In this document: one piece after another, positions 55,935-64,000 of the stretch
Layout: every line of letters begins with the position of its first letter
Numbering within the stretch: position 1 is the stretch's first letter
DNA from: Actinokineospora baliensis
Lineage (GTDB): Bacteria; Actinomycetota; Actinomycetes; Mycobacteriales; Pseudonocardiaceae
Assembly (NCBI RefSeq): GCF_016907695.1
Contig: NZ_JAFBCK010000001.1
Location: 2,597,001-2,661,000, forward strand
Direction of reading: 5' to 3'
DNA length: 64,000 nt
The notes under the pieces: model-generated
Seen by the model: only the letters and a program-made list of their open reading frames with translations
Told to the model about the DNA's origin: nothing
The model's database searches: none
Position numbers and translations under genes: made by a program

Positions 55935-58343
55935 TCCTGCCGCGTCCACCGGGCGGGTCTTGGTGGCCCGCCAGGTGGGGATAAGAGTGGAGGCGAGGGT
56001 AAGAGCGGTCATCACACCCAGGATGGCGAGGTAGATCCAGGCCGGGCCCATGGGGAAGATCGAGTCCGAGACGACCAGGCTGAAGGGGACCAGGGTGCCC
56101 GCGGAGACCAAGGTGCCCAAGACCAAGCCGACCAAGGCGACCAGGACGCCTTCGGTGGCCATCATGCGCAAGACCTGGCCTCGGCTCGATCCGGTCAAGC
56201 GCTGGAGACCGAACTCGCGGCGGCGGGCGGCGGTGGCCATGACCAGGGTGTTCACCACGGAGATCACCGTGTACGCCATGATCATGCCGACCAGGGTGTA
56301 GTTGACCCAGGTACCCACTTCCTGGCCCTCGTTGAAGGCCGCCGTCACCGCCTCGCGGTCCCCGACCACCGCGCCGGGCACAGTCGCGACCGTGGCCGCG
56401 ACCGCCGCCGGGTCGCCCCGGACGAGGATCTGCTGGGGGAGGCGGTCGGTGGTGTGGGGGAGGACCAGGTCGGCGGGCATGAGGAGGGTCTCGAACCCCG
56501 GGACGCCGACGAAAGTCGCGGTGACGGTGACGCCCACATCGGTGCCATCGCCTAGACGGAGGGTGATCCTGTCTCCGGTGCGGTAGCCCATGGACTCAGG
56601 GACCGCGATGGAGGTGCCGGACAGGTTGTCTATAGAGCCTGCGGTGACGGTGACCGCGGTTGTCGCCGCGATGTCACCGGAGACGGCGTGGGTGGGGAAT
56701 CCGTCGTCGTCTTGGCCGTCGTGGAAGGGAGCGATCACGTAGACGTGCGTGCTGCTCAGGTTCGTCGCAGCGGTGATGCCCGGGGTGGCGCGTAGGCGGT
56801 CCGCGAGGTCTAGAGGGAGTCCGCCGGTGGTTGAGGTGACGATGGTGTCAGCGCGGAGGGTGGCTGCGTAGGCCTCCCGCGCGACCTCGTTCTGGGTGGT
56901 CTGCAGGTAGATGTTGGCGGTAGCGATGCCAGTCGCCAACATGATGGGTGTGACCGCGGCCGCCAAGCGGACCGTGCGGGCCCGGGCGTTAAGAAGGCCC
57001 AACTCGCCCGCGACACCGGTCACCGCGCGCAGCGGCCACCGCAGGATCGACACCAGGACGCGCGTGATCCCAGGCGAGAGCAAGGCAAGAGCGATCGCCC
57101 ACAGGATCACCGACGGACCCGCCGTGCTCGCCGCGATCGGGCCCTCCATGACCGCGACGGTCACGATCGCCAAGGCGATGCCGCCGCCGGTGGCCAAGAA
57201 CGCCAGGATCCCGCGCGGCACGCTCATCCACCGCGTGTCCAGCGCGGAGTCGGCCAACGCCTCCGTCGGCCGGGTCCGCGCCGCCCGCCTGGCCGCGATC
57301 AACGCCGCCCCCACGGTGGTCAGCACGCTCGCCCCGACCGCGACCACCAGCGGGATCCACCCCTGGTGGAACACCACCCCCTCGGCCACGACCCCCTTCT
57401 CCACCAACATGTCGAACAGCCACTCGCCGATCCACCGCCCCGGCAGGCACCCCAGCGCCGTCGCCACCACCCCGACCAGCAGCGCCTCGACCAACACCAT
57501 CCGCCGCAGCTGACCCGGCGTCGTGCCGATCGCCCGCAGCAGGGCCAACTCCCTGGCCCGCTGCCGCACCGACAGCCCCAGCGTCGAGGCGACCACGAAC
57601 ATCGCGGTCATCGTCGCCAGCCCGCCGATCACCCCGGCCAGCGCGATCAGCCCATCCCCCTTGGCCTCCGCGTCCTGGTGCTCCACCAAGCCGCGGTCGT
57701 CACCGGTGAGCACCTGGCCGTACCGCCCAAGAGCGGCGGCGAGTGCCTCTATGTCCGTCCCCGGCGAAGCCACCACCGACACGCTGTCCACAGTGGACCT
57801 ACCAGCGAGCTCGGCCACGTCCTGATCGGCGAACAACGGCACGTCCGAGGTCCCCGCGACCACGAACTCCCGTGACTTCCCGCGATAGGAAACGGTGACC
57901 GTCTCGCCCGCTGGAGCACGCAACCACACCTGCCCACGCGGAGTCGTCTTCCCAGCGGACGCGGACCCGTGCCCAGTAGCGGGAACACCGTCGATCGCGA
58001 CCGGGAACGAGAAGTCCGCGCTGGCCGACTCCACGCCCCGCACGCCCTTGACCTGGTCCACGACGGTCGGCGCCAGCCGCACCCGCTCGGGCAGCAGCGC
58101 GGTGTCGGTGTGCTCCTTCCCGTTGTCCTCGTCCGGGTTGTCCCGGTACAGCTCGAACTTGTGCGGCGCGACGACCTGCAGGTCCGCGTGCGCCAACCGC
58201 TCCGGCGGGATCGCCGTGCGGATGCCCGTCTCCATCAGGCCCGCGCAGGCCAGGACCAGCGCGGCCCCGAAGAACAGGGCGATGAACGTCCCCAGGAACC
58301 CGCCCTTGCGGAACCGCAGGGTGCGCAGGGCCAGCCCGAGCAT
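55923..58343 (-). CDS. MacB-like ABC permease with two FtsX modules
   Basis: 806 aa. Helix 1 at ~18-40, large extracytoplasmic domain ~45-250, FtsX module with RQRARELALLRAIGTTPGQLRRMV near 280, further helices, a second outside domain ~480-680, and a second FtsX module ARRREFGLQRLTGSSRGQVLRMM near 720. Ten TM helices in total, the duplicated BceB/MacB-type exporter layout used for lipids, antibiotics or peptides. ATG 58343 overlaps the ATPase stop (TGATG). No two-component system is adjacent. Confidence 0.9.
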   Translation of the reverse strand: MLGLALRTLRFRKGGFLGTFIALFFGAALVLACAGLMETGIRTAIPPERLAHADLQVVAPHKFELYRDNPDEDNGKEHTDTALLPERVRLAPTVVDQVKGVRGVESASADFSFPVAIDGVPATGHGSASAGKTTPRGQVWLRAPAGETVTVSYRGKSREFVVAGTSDVPLFADQDVAELAGRSTVDSVSVVASPGTDIEALAAALGRYGQVLTGDDRGLVEHQDAEAKGDGLIALAGVIGGLATMTAMFVVASTLGLSVRQRARELALLRAIGTTPGQLRRMVLVEALLVGVVATALGCLPGRWIGEWLFDMLVEKGVVAEGVVFHQGWIPLVVAVGASVLTTVGAALIAARRAARTRPTEALADSALDTRWMSVPRGILAFLATGGGIALAIVTVAVMEGPIAASTAGPSVILWAIALALLSPGITRVLVSILRWPLRAVTGVAGELGLLNARARTVRLAAAVTPIMLATGIATANIYLQTTQNEVAREAYAATLRADTIVTSTTGGLPLDLADRLRATPGITAATNLSSTHVYVIAPFHDGQDDDGFPTHAVSGDIAATTAVTVTAGSIDNLSGTSIAVPESMGYRTGDRITLRLGDGTDVGVTVTATFVGVPGFETLLMPADLVLPHTTDRLPQQILVRGDPAAVAATVATVPGAVVGDREAVTAAFNEGQEVGTWVNYTLVGMIMAYTVISVVNTLVMATAARRREFGLQRLTGSSRGQVLRMMATEGVLVALVGLVLGTLVSAGTLVPFSLVVSDSIFPMGPAWIYLAILGVMTALTLASTLIPTWRATKTRPVDAAGLPD

Positions 58344-59110
58344 CACGCCACCGCCCAAGCGCCCAGGTGGGTCATCCGCTCGGCCACCGCGTCCGCCGTC
58401 GGCTGGTGCAGTTCCCCGACGAGACCGCCGTCGGCCAGGAACACCACGCGGTCGGCGAAGGACGCCGCCACCGGGTCGTGGGTGACCATCACGATCGTCT
58501 GCCCACCGGTGGACACCGCCTGGCGCAACAGGCCGAGCACCTCCCGAGCGGTCCGCGTGTCCAGGGCTCCGGTCGGCTCGTCAGCGAAGATCACCGCCGG
58601 TCGGGTGACCAGCGCCCGCGCGATCGCGACCCGCTGCTGCTGCCCGCCGGACAACTGCGCGGGTCGGTGACCCAGCCGGTTGTCCAACCCGACCCGGCGC
58701 ACCACCTCCGCCATGGCGGCCCGGTTCGGCCGACGCCCGGCCAGCCGCAGCGGCAGCGCGATGTTCTGCGCGACCGTCAACGCGGGCAACAGGTTGAACG
58801 CCTGGAAGATGAACCCGATCTTGTCCCGCCGCAGCCGGGTCAGCTGCCGCTCGCCGAGCTTGGTGAGCTCGACACCGTCCAACTCCACAGAACCGCCGGT
58901 CGGCCTGTCGAGCCCGGCGGCGCAGTGCAGGAAGGTGCTCTTCCCCGAACCGGACGGCCCCATCACGGCCGTGAAGGTCCCGCGCTGGAACCGCGCGCTC
59001 ACCCCCGCGAGCGCCTCGACCGCACCGCTGCCCTTCCCGTAGACCTTCCGGACTCCCGAAAGACGCACGGCAACCGCCTGGTCTTCCGCCGCCCACCCAC
59101 TGACACCCAC
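58343..59110 (-). CDS. ABC ATP-binding subunit (MacB/LolD type)
   Basis: 255 aa. Walker A GPSGSGKSTFLH, signature LSGGQQQRVAIARAL, Walker B VIFADEPTGALD, His switch MVTHDPVAA: the LolD/MacB/BceA subtype (x-loop FQAFNLLPALT). Energises the downstream permease. Start chosen at GTG 59110, with GGGGAG at five bases; ATG 59128 and TTG 59143 in the same frame have no ribosome binding site. Together with 55923-58343 forms one transporter. Confidence 0.93.
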   Translation of the reverse strand: MGVSGWAAEDQAVAVRLSGVRKVYGKGSGAVEALAGVSARFQRGTFTAVMGPSGSGKSTFLHCAAGLDRPTGGSVELDGVELTKLGERQLTRLRRDKIGFIFQAFNLLPALTVAQNIALPLRLAGRRPNRAAMAEVVRRVGLDNRLGHRPAQLSGGQQQRVAIARALVTRPAVIFADEPTGALDTRTAREVLGLLRQAVSTGGQTIVMVTHDPVAASFADRVVFLADGGLVGELHQPTADAVAERMTHLGAWAVA

Positions 59111-59207
59111 GCCCGCTCCCCACGCCATGTCGACTTGGGACAAACGCTATGGCCGTGAGCAGCCAGGACCCATGGCGCTGGCTTCAGTCTTGGGGGTGGG
59201 GCTAGCC

Positions 59208-60410
59208 CTACCGCCTACGCCGGTGACCCGCGGCTGCCGCGGCACCAGCGCCCACGATCAGCACGATGGCCGTCAAGCCCCAGCGCCGCTTCTCCTCGGT
59301 GCTGCTCCGCGCTCGCGCGCTCACCTGAGGCGCTTCGGTGGTCGGTTGCTGCCTATAGGGCCGCTTGGCCGTCGCAGCGGGTGCAGGTGCCGGCGCCGGT
59401 GTTGGAGCTGCCGTGGTGGGCGGCGGCGGTACGACAGGGACCGGCGTCGTGCTGATCACCGGGGACGTCGCGGGCGTCACCACCGGCGCGGGGGCGGGCC
59501 GCTGCGGCACGGGAGCCGGTGGTTGCGGCCGCGGCTGGGTCGTGGGCGGCGTCTGCGGTGTGGTGGCGGGCTCGACACCCGGCAGGCACGACGTGGCGTC
59601 GGCGGAGACCACAGCGGGCCACGCGGTGATCTCCTGCGCGGCACCGGTGGTCAGGTCGATCCGGAACAGCGGGGAGCGGTTGCCCGCCTGGTTCGCCGCC
59701 GCGTAGAGCGCGCCGTCGGGAGCCAGCACCGCGACCCCGAACGACGCCGACGCGGGCAGCGTCGGCGCGTCCACCTGGACCACCTGCCCGGTGGTGATGT
59801 TGATCTGGACGACGTGGCTGTGGTCGAACCCCGGCGCCACCCCGTAGGCGTTGCCCGACCGCACGTCGAAGTCGTCGACGTCGTCGACCTGCCCCCTCGG
59901 GTGGGTCATCACCGCGTCGACCACGCCGAGGTAGGTCCGGTTCGCCGGGTCGAGGTCGATCCGGTAGATCGCGGACCCGTCCCGCACGAGGAGGGTGGTG
60001 CCGACGATCGTGCCCGCGGTCACCGAGGTGAAGTTGTCGTTGGGGAAGTGCAGTTCGTTGACCCGCCGCACCGGGCCGTGGTCGATGACGTCGCCCTCCG
60101 TGCCGATGGACACCACGTGCGCGCCGTCGCCGAACACGCCCTCGGTGGACCGCGTCGACAGCCCCCACAACGAGTTCGTGTCCGCGGAGTACGCGATCGC
60201 GTTGACCCGGTACCGCAGGGTGGCGATCCGCTGCATGGTGAAATCGCCCAGGCTCACCCGGCTCAGCACCGACATCCCCATGTCCGGGCTGTGCACCCGG
60301 AAGAACGTGCACGCCACCGCGGGCGCCGCCTCACCCTCGGCCAGGCCGAGGACAGCGCCCCCGGCCAGCACGACCCCGACAGCGCTGGCGGTCGCCAGAG
60401 CGCGTCTCAT
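59208..60410 (-). CDS. Secreted, membrane-anchored propeller protein with Pro/Ala-rich stalk
   Basis: 400 aa. Signal peptide 1-27 (cleavage near GEAAPAVAC); a 250-residue DUF6923-like/SMP30-like beta-propeller (NAIAYSADTNSLWGLS, AIYRIDLDPANRTYLGV, SGNAYGVAP); a Pro/Thr/Ala stalk ~285-365; and a C-terminal TM (WGLTAIVLIVGAGAAAAAG) followed by HRRRR. The layout is wall-spanning with the propeller outside, but there is no LPxTG/LAxTG box, so it is probably held by the TM. Overlaps the DUF4239 gene stop (ATGA), implying joint function. Confidence 0.78.
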   Translation of the reverse strand: MRRALATASAVGVVLAGGAVLGLAEGEAAPAVACTFFRVHSPDMGMSVLSRVSLGDFTMQRIATLRYRVNAIAYSADTNSLWGLSTRSTEGVFGDGAHVVSIGTEGDVIDHGPVRRVNELHFPNDNFTSVTAGTIVGTTLLVRDGSAIYRIDLDPANRTYLGVVDAVMTHPRGQVDDVDDFDVRSGNAYGVAPGFDHSHVVQINITTGQVVQVDAPTLPASASFGVAVLAPDGALYAAANQAGNRSPLFRIDLTTGAAQEITAWPAVVSADATSCLPGVEPATTPQTPPTTQPRPQPPAPVPQRPAPAPVVTPATSPVISTTPVPVVPPPPTTAAPTPAPAPAPAATAKRPYRQQPTTEAPQVSARARSSTEEKRRWGLTAIVLIVGAGAAAAAGHRRRR

Positions 60411-61168
60411 TGCAGTCGCGCCTGAGCGCTCTCGAATGCCGACGGCTCCACCTTCGCCCCGCCGCTGTACGGGTTCTGCAACTGGTGGGTCGCGAACAAC
60501 AGCAGGGACAACGTGCCTGCCAGGATCGAGACGATGACGATGTGGGTCACCGGGCGGGGGCCGCCGAACAACAGCGGCAGCGCCACCGACATGACACTTC
60601 CGGCCACCAGCGCGAACCACAGCACATCGCTGATGCCGTTGCCCGCCGCGTTCAGCCTTTCCTGCCGCGCCTGGTAGACGTCCCACAGCTTGTTGGCGGC
60701 ATCGATCTTCTGGTTGTTCTGCCAGTCGTCATTGGCGGGGGCCTTCGCCACGGCCGCCCGCATCCGCTCCAACATCGACCACCCGTTGCCGGAGACGTCG
60801 TCGTTGCCCGCGGCCATGTCCGGCCACTCCTGCTCCGCCACGGTGGTCACGTAGTCCGCGCTGAGCGTGCGCACCTCGGCCGCGGTCTCCTCGCCGAGCG
60901 AATCCGCCGCCCACCGCGCCGCGATCAGGTTCTCCGCCTCGCGGTAGGAGGTGTCCTCCGCGGCGCTGGTGGCGTCGAACAGCGAGATCAGCACGAAGGC
61001 GAGCAGCACCGCGTGCAGGCCGCCCACGATCGTGAACACCTGGCCGGCGGCCTCGTTGTTGTCCACCGTGCCCTGCGTCTCGCCGATGCGGCGGATCAGG
61101 TACGCCACCCCCGCGGTGACGATGGCCGCGCCGAAGACCCAGATCAGCCCGGTGAGGTAGATGTTCAT
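60407..61168 (-). CDS. DUF4239 membrane protein
   Basis: 253 aa with four TM helices: two N-terminal (IWVFGAAIVTAGVAYL and VFTIVGGLHAVLLAFVLISLFDA), a ~100-residue soluble helical region (AAEDTSYREAENLIAAR), and two C-terminal (LWFALVAGSVMSVALPLLFG and HIVIVSILAGTLSLLLFA). This is the DUF4239 (bestrophin-like in general form) layout. Function unknown; the Glu/Asp-rich loop suggests ion or redox sensing. Upstream and coupled to the propeller gene. Confidence 0.82.
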   Translation of the reverse strand: MNIYLTGLIWVFGAAIVTAGVAYLIRRIGETQGTVDNNEAAGQVFTIVGGLHAVLLAFVLISLFDATSAAEDTSYREAENLIAARWAADSLGEETAAEVRTLSADYVTTVAEQEWPDMAAGNDDVSGNGWSMLERMRAAVAKAPANDDWQNNQKIDAANKLWDVYQARQERLNAAGNGISDVLWFALVAGSVMSVALPLLFGGPRPVTHIVIVSILAGTLSLLLFATHQLQNPYSGGAKVEPSAFESAQARLQ

Positions 61169-61619
61169 CGCTGCTTCAGGTGCCCTTTCCGCAACAACAT
61201 TCGCGAAATGCCCGCCGAACGGGTCCGTGCCGGTGCAACTGTGCCGGATGGACGGTCACCGATGCGCGTCGAGCGTGACCGATCTACTCGATCGGATTAC
61301 CTGCCATCGTGATTTCCGAGTTACCCGCGAGTCCACAAGGTAGTGACCCGGTCGTTATTGCCACAAGAGCGGCCACCGAAAGCCCTCATTCGTAGCTCCT
61401 GAATGACCGAATAGCGGCATCCGGGCCGCCGCGGGCGCACGCAGGCGAGATCGCCGCCACCCGACCCGGGACTTGATCGGCCGACGGGGTGATGGGAACC
61501 TCTGCCGGGGTGACCACGCGTGCTCGCCGGGGCGGTCGGCGATCCCTCCACTGTGGAGTAGCTGCCCGGTTGGGCGCGTCGGTGCTCACCCGCGGCAGTT
61601 CACCCGACGAGGAGCACCC
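61169..61619. other. 451-base divergent spacer
   Basis: No gene seen. It separates the divergent DUF4239 and DUF2252 genes and should hold both promoters. It includes the palindrome TCCACTGTGGA (61547-61557). The part 61185-61400 is relatively AT-rich for the window. Confidence 0.5.
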
Positions 61620-62930
61620 ATGAGCGACGACCGTCGCCAGCGCATCGTGTCCGTCCTGCACGCGGCCTTCGCCGACCTGATGGCCGCCGACCCCACCGCC
61701 TTCCGCAGCAAGTTCCGCAAGATGGCCGCCGAGCCGTTCGCCTTCTACCGGGGCAGCGCCTGCCTGTTCTACGCCGACATGGTGGACGAACCGGACGAAT
61801 GGGCCGACCCGCGCACCGCCAGGGTCTGGATCCAGGGCGACCTGCACGCGGAGAACTTCGGCACCTACATGGACGCCGAGGGCACCCTGGTCTTCGACGT
61901 CAACGACTTCGACGAGGCCTACCTGGGCGCCTTCACCTGGGACGTGCGCCGCTTCGCCGCGAGCATGGCGCTGCTGGGCTGGCGCAAGGCATTCCCGGAC
62001 GAGGCGATCACCCGGCTGGTGCGCGGCTACACCGAGGCCTACGTGCACCAGGTCCGCGAGTTCGCCTCCAAGTCCGGCGACGAGCTGTTCAGCCTGCGCC
62101 TGGACAACACCGATGGCGCCATCAACCAGGTGCTGCTGCAGGCCAAGCTCGCGACCAGGGTCGCACTGCTCAACGAGACCACCAGCGTGCGCGACTTCGA
62201 CCGAGTGTTCCGCGTCGGCCCCGGCGTGCGCGAGCTCGAAGACGAGGAGCGCGCCAAGGTCGAGGCCGCCTTCGAGAGCTACCTCGACACCATCCCCAGC
62301 GGCAAGCGCGCCGCGAGCAGCCTCAGCTACAAGGTGAAGGACGTGGTGGGGCGCAGCGGGTTCGGCATCGGCTCCGCGGGTCTGCCCGCGTACAACGTGC
62401 TGGTCGAAGGCCGTTCGCAGGCGCTGGAGAACGACGTCGTGCTGTCGATGAAGCAGGCCAACGTCGCCGCCCCCAGCCGGGTGGTCGACGACGAGGGCGT
62501 CCGCTCGTACTTCCACCACCACGGCCACCGGACCGCGGTCTCGCAGCGCGCGCTGCAGGCGCACGCCGACCCGTGGCTCGGCTACACCGAGCTCGACGGC
62601 ACCGGCTTCGTGGTCGCCGAGCTCTCGCCGTACGTCACCGACCTCGACTGGTCCGACCTCACCGAACCGGCCGACATCCTGCCGGTCGTGACCTACCTCG
62701 GCCGGGCGAGCGCCAAGGCGCACTGCGTGTCGGACTCCGACTCCGAGCAGACCCTGGTCGACTTCCAGGTCGAGGAGGCCATCGCGGGGGCGATCGGCGA
62801 CCGCGAGGGCCCGTTCGTCGACTCGGTGGTCGAGTTCGCGCACCGCTACGCCGAGCAGACCCGCCTCGACCACCGGCTCTTCGTGGAGGCCTTCCGCGGT
62901 GGTGAGATCAAGGGCGTGGAATCCGTGTGA
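61620..62930 (+). CDS. DUF2252 family protein
   Basis: 436 aa. Kinase-like-fold features of DUF2252: SKFRKMAAEPFAFYRGSACLFY, QGDLHAENFGTYMDAEGTLVFDVNDFDEAY (the HxxN and DxND motifs correspond to catalytic and metal loops of APH-type kinases), and SPYVTDLDWSDL. These suggest phosphotransferase activity on an unknown substrate. ATG 61620 is fixed by GAGGAGC. 51 bases before the PhoD-like gene, probably one operon. Confidence 0.88.
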   Translation: MSDDRRQRIVSVLHAAFADLMAADPTAFRSKFRKMAAEPFAFYRGSACLFYADMVDEPDEWADPRTARVWIQGDLHAENFGTYMDAEGTLVFDVNDFDEAYLGAFTWDVRRFAASMALLGWRKAFPDEAITRLVRGYTEAYVHQVREFASKSGDELFSLRLDNTDGAINQVLLQAKLATRVALLNETTSVRDFDRVFRVGPGVRELEDEERAKVEAAFESYLDTIPSGKRAASSLSYKVKDVVGRSGFGIGSAGLPAYNVLVEGRSQALENDVVLSMKQANVAAPSRVVDDEGVRSYFHHHGHRTAVSQRALQAHADPWLGYTELDGTGFVVAELSPYVTDLDWSDLTEPADILPVVTYLGRASAKAHCVSDSDSEQTLVDFQVEEAIAGAIGDREGPFVDSVVEFAHRYAEQTRLDHRLFVEAFRGGEIKGVESV

Positions 62931-62981
62931 CGCCGTAGCCGGATCGGGGTACGTAGCGCCGGGCGGAGACGAGGAGGATTC

Positions 62982-64000
62982 ATGCCTGATCTGCTGCTCG
63001 GTCCGGTGCTGCGGCACGTGGACTCGACTTCGGCGACGGTGTGGGTGGAGACCGACGCGGCCTGCGATGTCGCCATCGCGGGCCGCGTGGCCAGCACCTT
63101 CGAGGTGGCCGGGCACCACTACGCGCTGGTGGTGATCACCGACCTGGAGCCGGGGTCGGTCACCGAGTACGACGTGCGCCTCGACGGCGCCGTGCGCTGG
63201 CCAGAACCCGGCGACGACCTGCCGCCGAGCCGGATCCGGACGCTGCCCGACGGCGGCGACTCGGACTTCCTGCTGCTGTTCGGCTCCTGCCGCAAGCCCG
63301 AGAGCGACGACCCCAAGGAGCACGCGCTCTGGGGCACCGACGCGCTCGCCGCCTACGCGCTGCGCATGGCCACCCAGGAGGAGATCCGCTGGCCCGACTC
63401 GCTGGTGCTGCTCGGTGACCAGGTCTACGCCGACGAGACCAGCAAGGCGACCCAGGAGTGGATCAGGGGCAGGCGCGACACCAGCAGGCCGCCGGGCACC
63501 GAGGTCATCGACTTCACCGAGTACGTCCGGCTCTACCACGAGTCCTGGTCGACCCGGCTGGTGCGCTGGCTGTTCGCCACCGTCCCGGTGTCGATGATCT
63601 TCGACGACCACGACGTGCGTGACGACTGGAACACCTCGCAGACCTGGCGCGACGAGATCGAGCGCACCGACTGGTGGGCGGGCCGCGAACGCGCCGCCAT
63701 CGTCACGTACTGGATCTACCAGCACATCGGCAACCTCTCGCCTGCGGAACTGGCCGAGGACGAGACCTTCCGCAAGGTCACCGCCGCAGGCGGCGACGCG
63801 ACCCCGGTGCTCAGCGACTTCGCCGACGTGGCCACCCAGGAGTTCAACGGCCGCAAGGGCACCAGGTGGAGCTACCGGCGCGACTTCGGCAACGTGCGGC
63901 TGCTGGTCATCGACACCCGGTCCGGCCGCATCCTCAAGGACGGCCACCGGTCCATGGTCGGCGACGGCGAGTTCGAGTGGATCGAGGACAACGCCGACGG
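62982..64000 (+). CDS. PhoD-like alkaline phosphatase family protein (3' truncated by window end)
   Basis: 339 codons visible, frame open at the edge. An N-terminal Ig-like domain ~1-85 (LRHVDSTSATVWVETDAACDV) precedes the PhoD core: LFGSCRKP, LLGDQVYAD and FDDHDVRDDWN are the metal-binding motifs, and VRLLVIDTRSGR continues the fold. No signal peptide is seen, so unlike classic PhoD it may be cytoplasmic. ATG 62982 with GAGGAGG. Linked to the DUF2252 gene. Confidence 0.88.
   Translation, partial: MPDLLLGPVLRHVDSTSATVWVETDAACDVAIAGRVASTFEVAGHHYALVVITDLEPGSVTEYDVRLDGAVRWPEPGDDLPPSRIRTLPDGGDSDFLLLFGSCRKPESDDPKEHALWGTDALAAYALRMATQEEIRWPDSLVLLGDQVYADETSKATQEWIRGRRDTSRPPGTEVIDFTEYVRLYHESWSTRLVRWLFATVPVSMIFDDHDVRDDWNTSQTWRDEIERTDWWAGRERAAIVTYWIYQHIGNLSPAELAEDETFRKVTAAGGDATPVLSDFADVATQEFNGRKGTRWSYRRDFGNVRLLVIDTRSGRILKDGHRSMVGDGEFEWIEDNAD

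Noticed and set aside
61386..63947. 853-codon minus-strand frame opposite the DUF2252 and PhoD-like genes
   Set aside because: Antisense to two genes with clear motifs and ribosome binding sites.
1..64000. tRNA, rRNA, tmRNA and CRISPR arrays
   Set aside because: None recognised on reading; a covariance-model scan would be needed to exclude a divergent tRNA.

Overview
The window is about 70% G+C with very strong third-position GC bias, many GTG starts and pervasive 1-20 nt gene overlaps. Together with a class E sortase, Scr1/DUF397 gene sets, an N-terminally extended SARP regulator, ECF sigma factors with SnoaL-like tails and mycothiol-era actinobacterial housekeeping genes, this points to a filamentous actinomycete, most likely of the order Pseudonocardiales (Actinokineospora / Saccharothrix / Lentzea-like). 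This is an inference from gene content, not from a marker gene.

Layout. 1-7.2 kb: end of a secreted alpha/beta hydrolase, a ZIP metal transporter, an orphan C5 DNA methyltransferase, and two secreted metallopeptidases (M4 and M1) that converge on a shared terminator. 7.3-12.9 kb: AraC/VOC pair, a two-gene caspase-like + Clp-N pseudo-ATPase operon, a decayed IS110-type insertion embedded in ~185 bp tandem repeats with DnaA-box sequences, then a VOC/ECF-sigma pair. 12.8-16.6 kb: two divergent Crp/Fnr regulators, one coupled to a cyclase-like protein, followed by several tiny ORFs with strong ribosome binding sites and an unknown 326-aa protein. 16.9-23.9 kb: a secreted DUF6801-like protein, a macrolide-type glycosyltransferase, a repeat-rich spacer, idi, argS, and an FtsX-like membrane protein.

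24.1-32.0 kb is the most unusual part: one co-directional set encoding a 67-aa precursor peptide with eight cysteines, an ABC-2 type exporter, two extra membrane proteins, a MauE-like and a MauD-like thiol-redox pair, a fused ABC exporter, a dedicated S26 signal peptidase and a SARP/XRE regulator. I read it as a disulfide-rich secreted peptide system in which MauD/MauE-type proteins form the disulfides and the S26 enzyme removes the leader.

32.5-39.2 kb is a gamma-glutamylation catabolic cluster (permease, glutamine-synthetase-like ligase, PuuD-like hydrolase, aldehyde dehydrogenase, SDR, FadR-type repressor); the SDR in place of an amine oxidase suggests an amino-alcohol such as ethanolamine. 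39.2-43.6 kb is a small conflict island: HicAB-like toxin/antitoxin, two proteins sharing an LQxxAGNxAV leader (one with a restriction-endonuclease-like toxin tail), two small unknown genes, and an Scr1-type XRE regulator with two DUF397 proteins. 43.7-50.3 kb: class E sortase next to a 1672-aa surface protein with eight SdrD-B-like repeats and an LVDTG sorting signal. 50.5-64 kb: methyltransferase, phosphopantetheinyl transferase, secreted metallophosphatase, MFS transporter, membrane-anchored propeller proteins, a MacB-like ABC permease pair, a DUF4239 protein, a DUF2252 protein and a truncated PhoD-like phosphatase. No rRNA, tRNA or CRISPR array was recognised.
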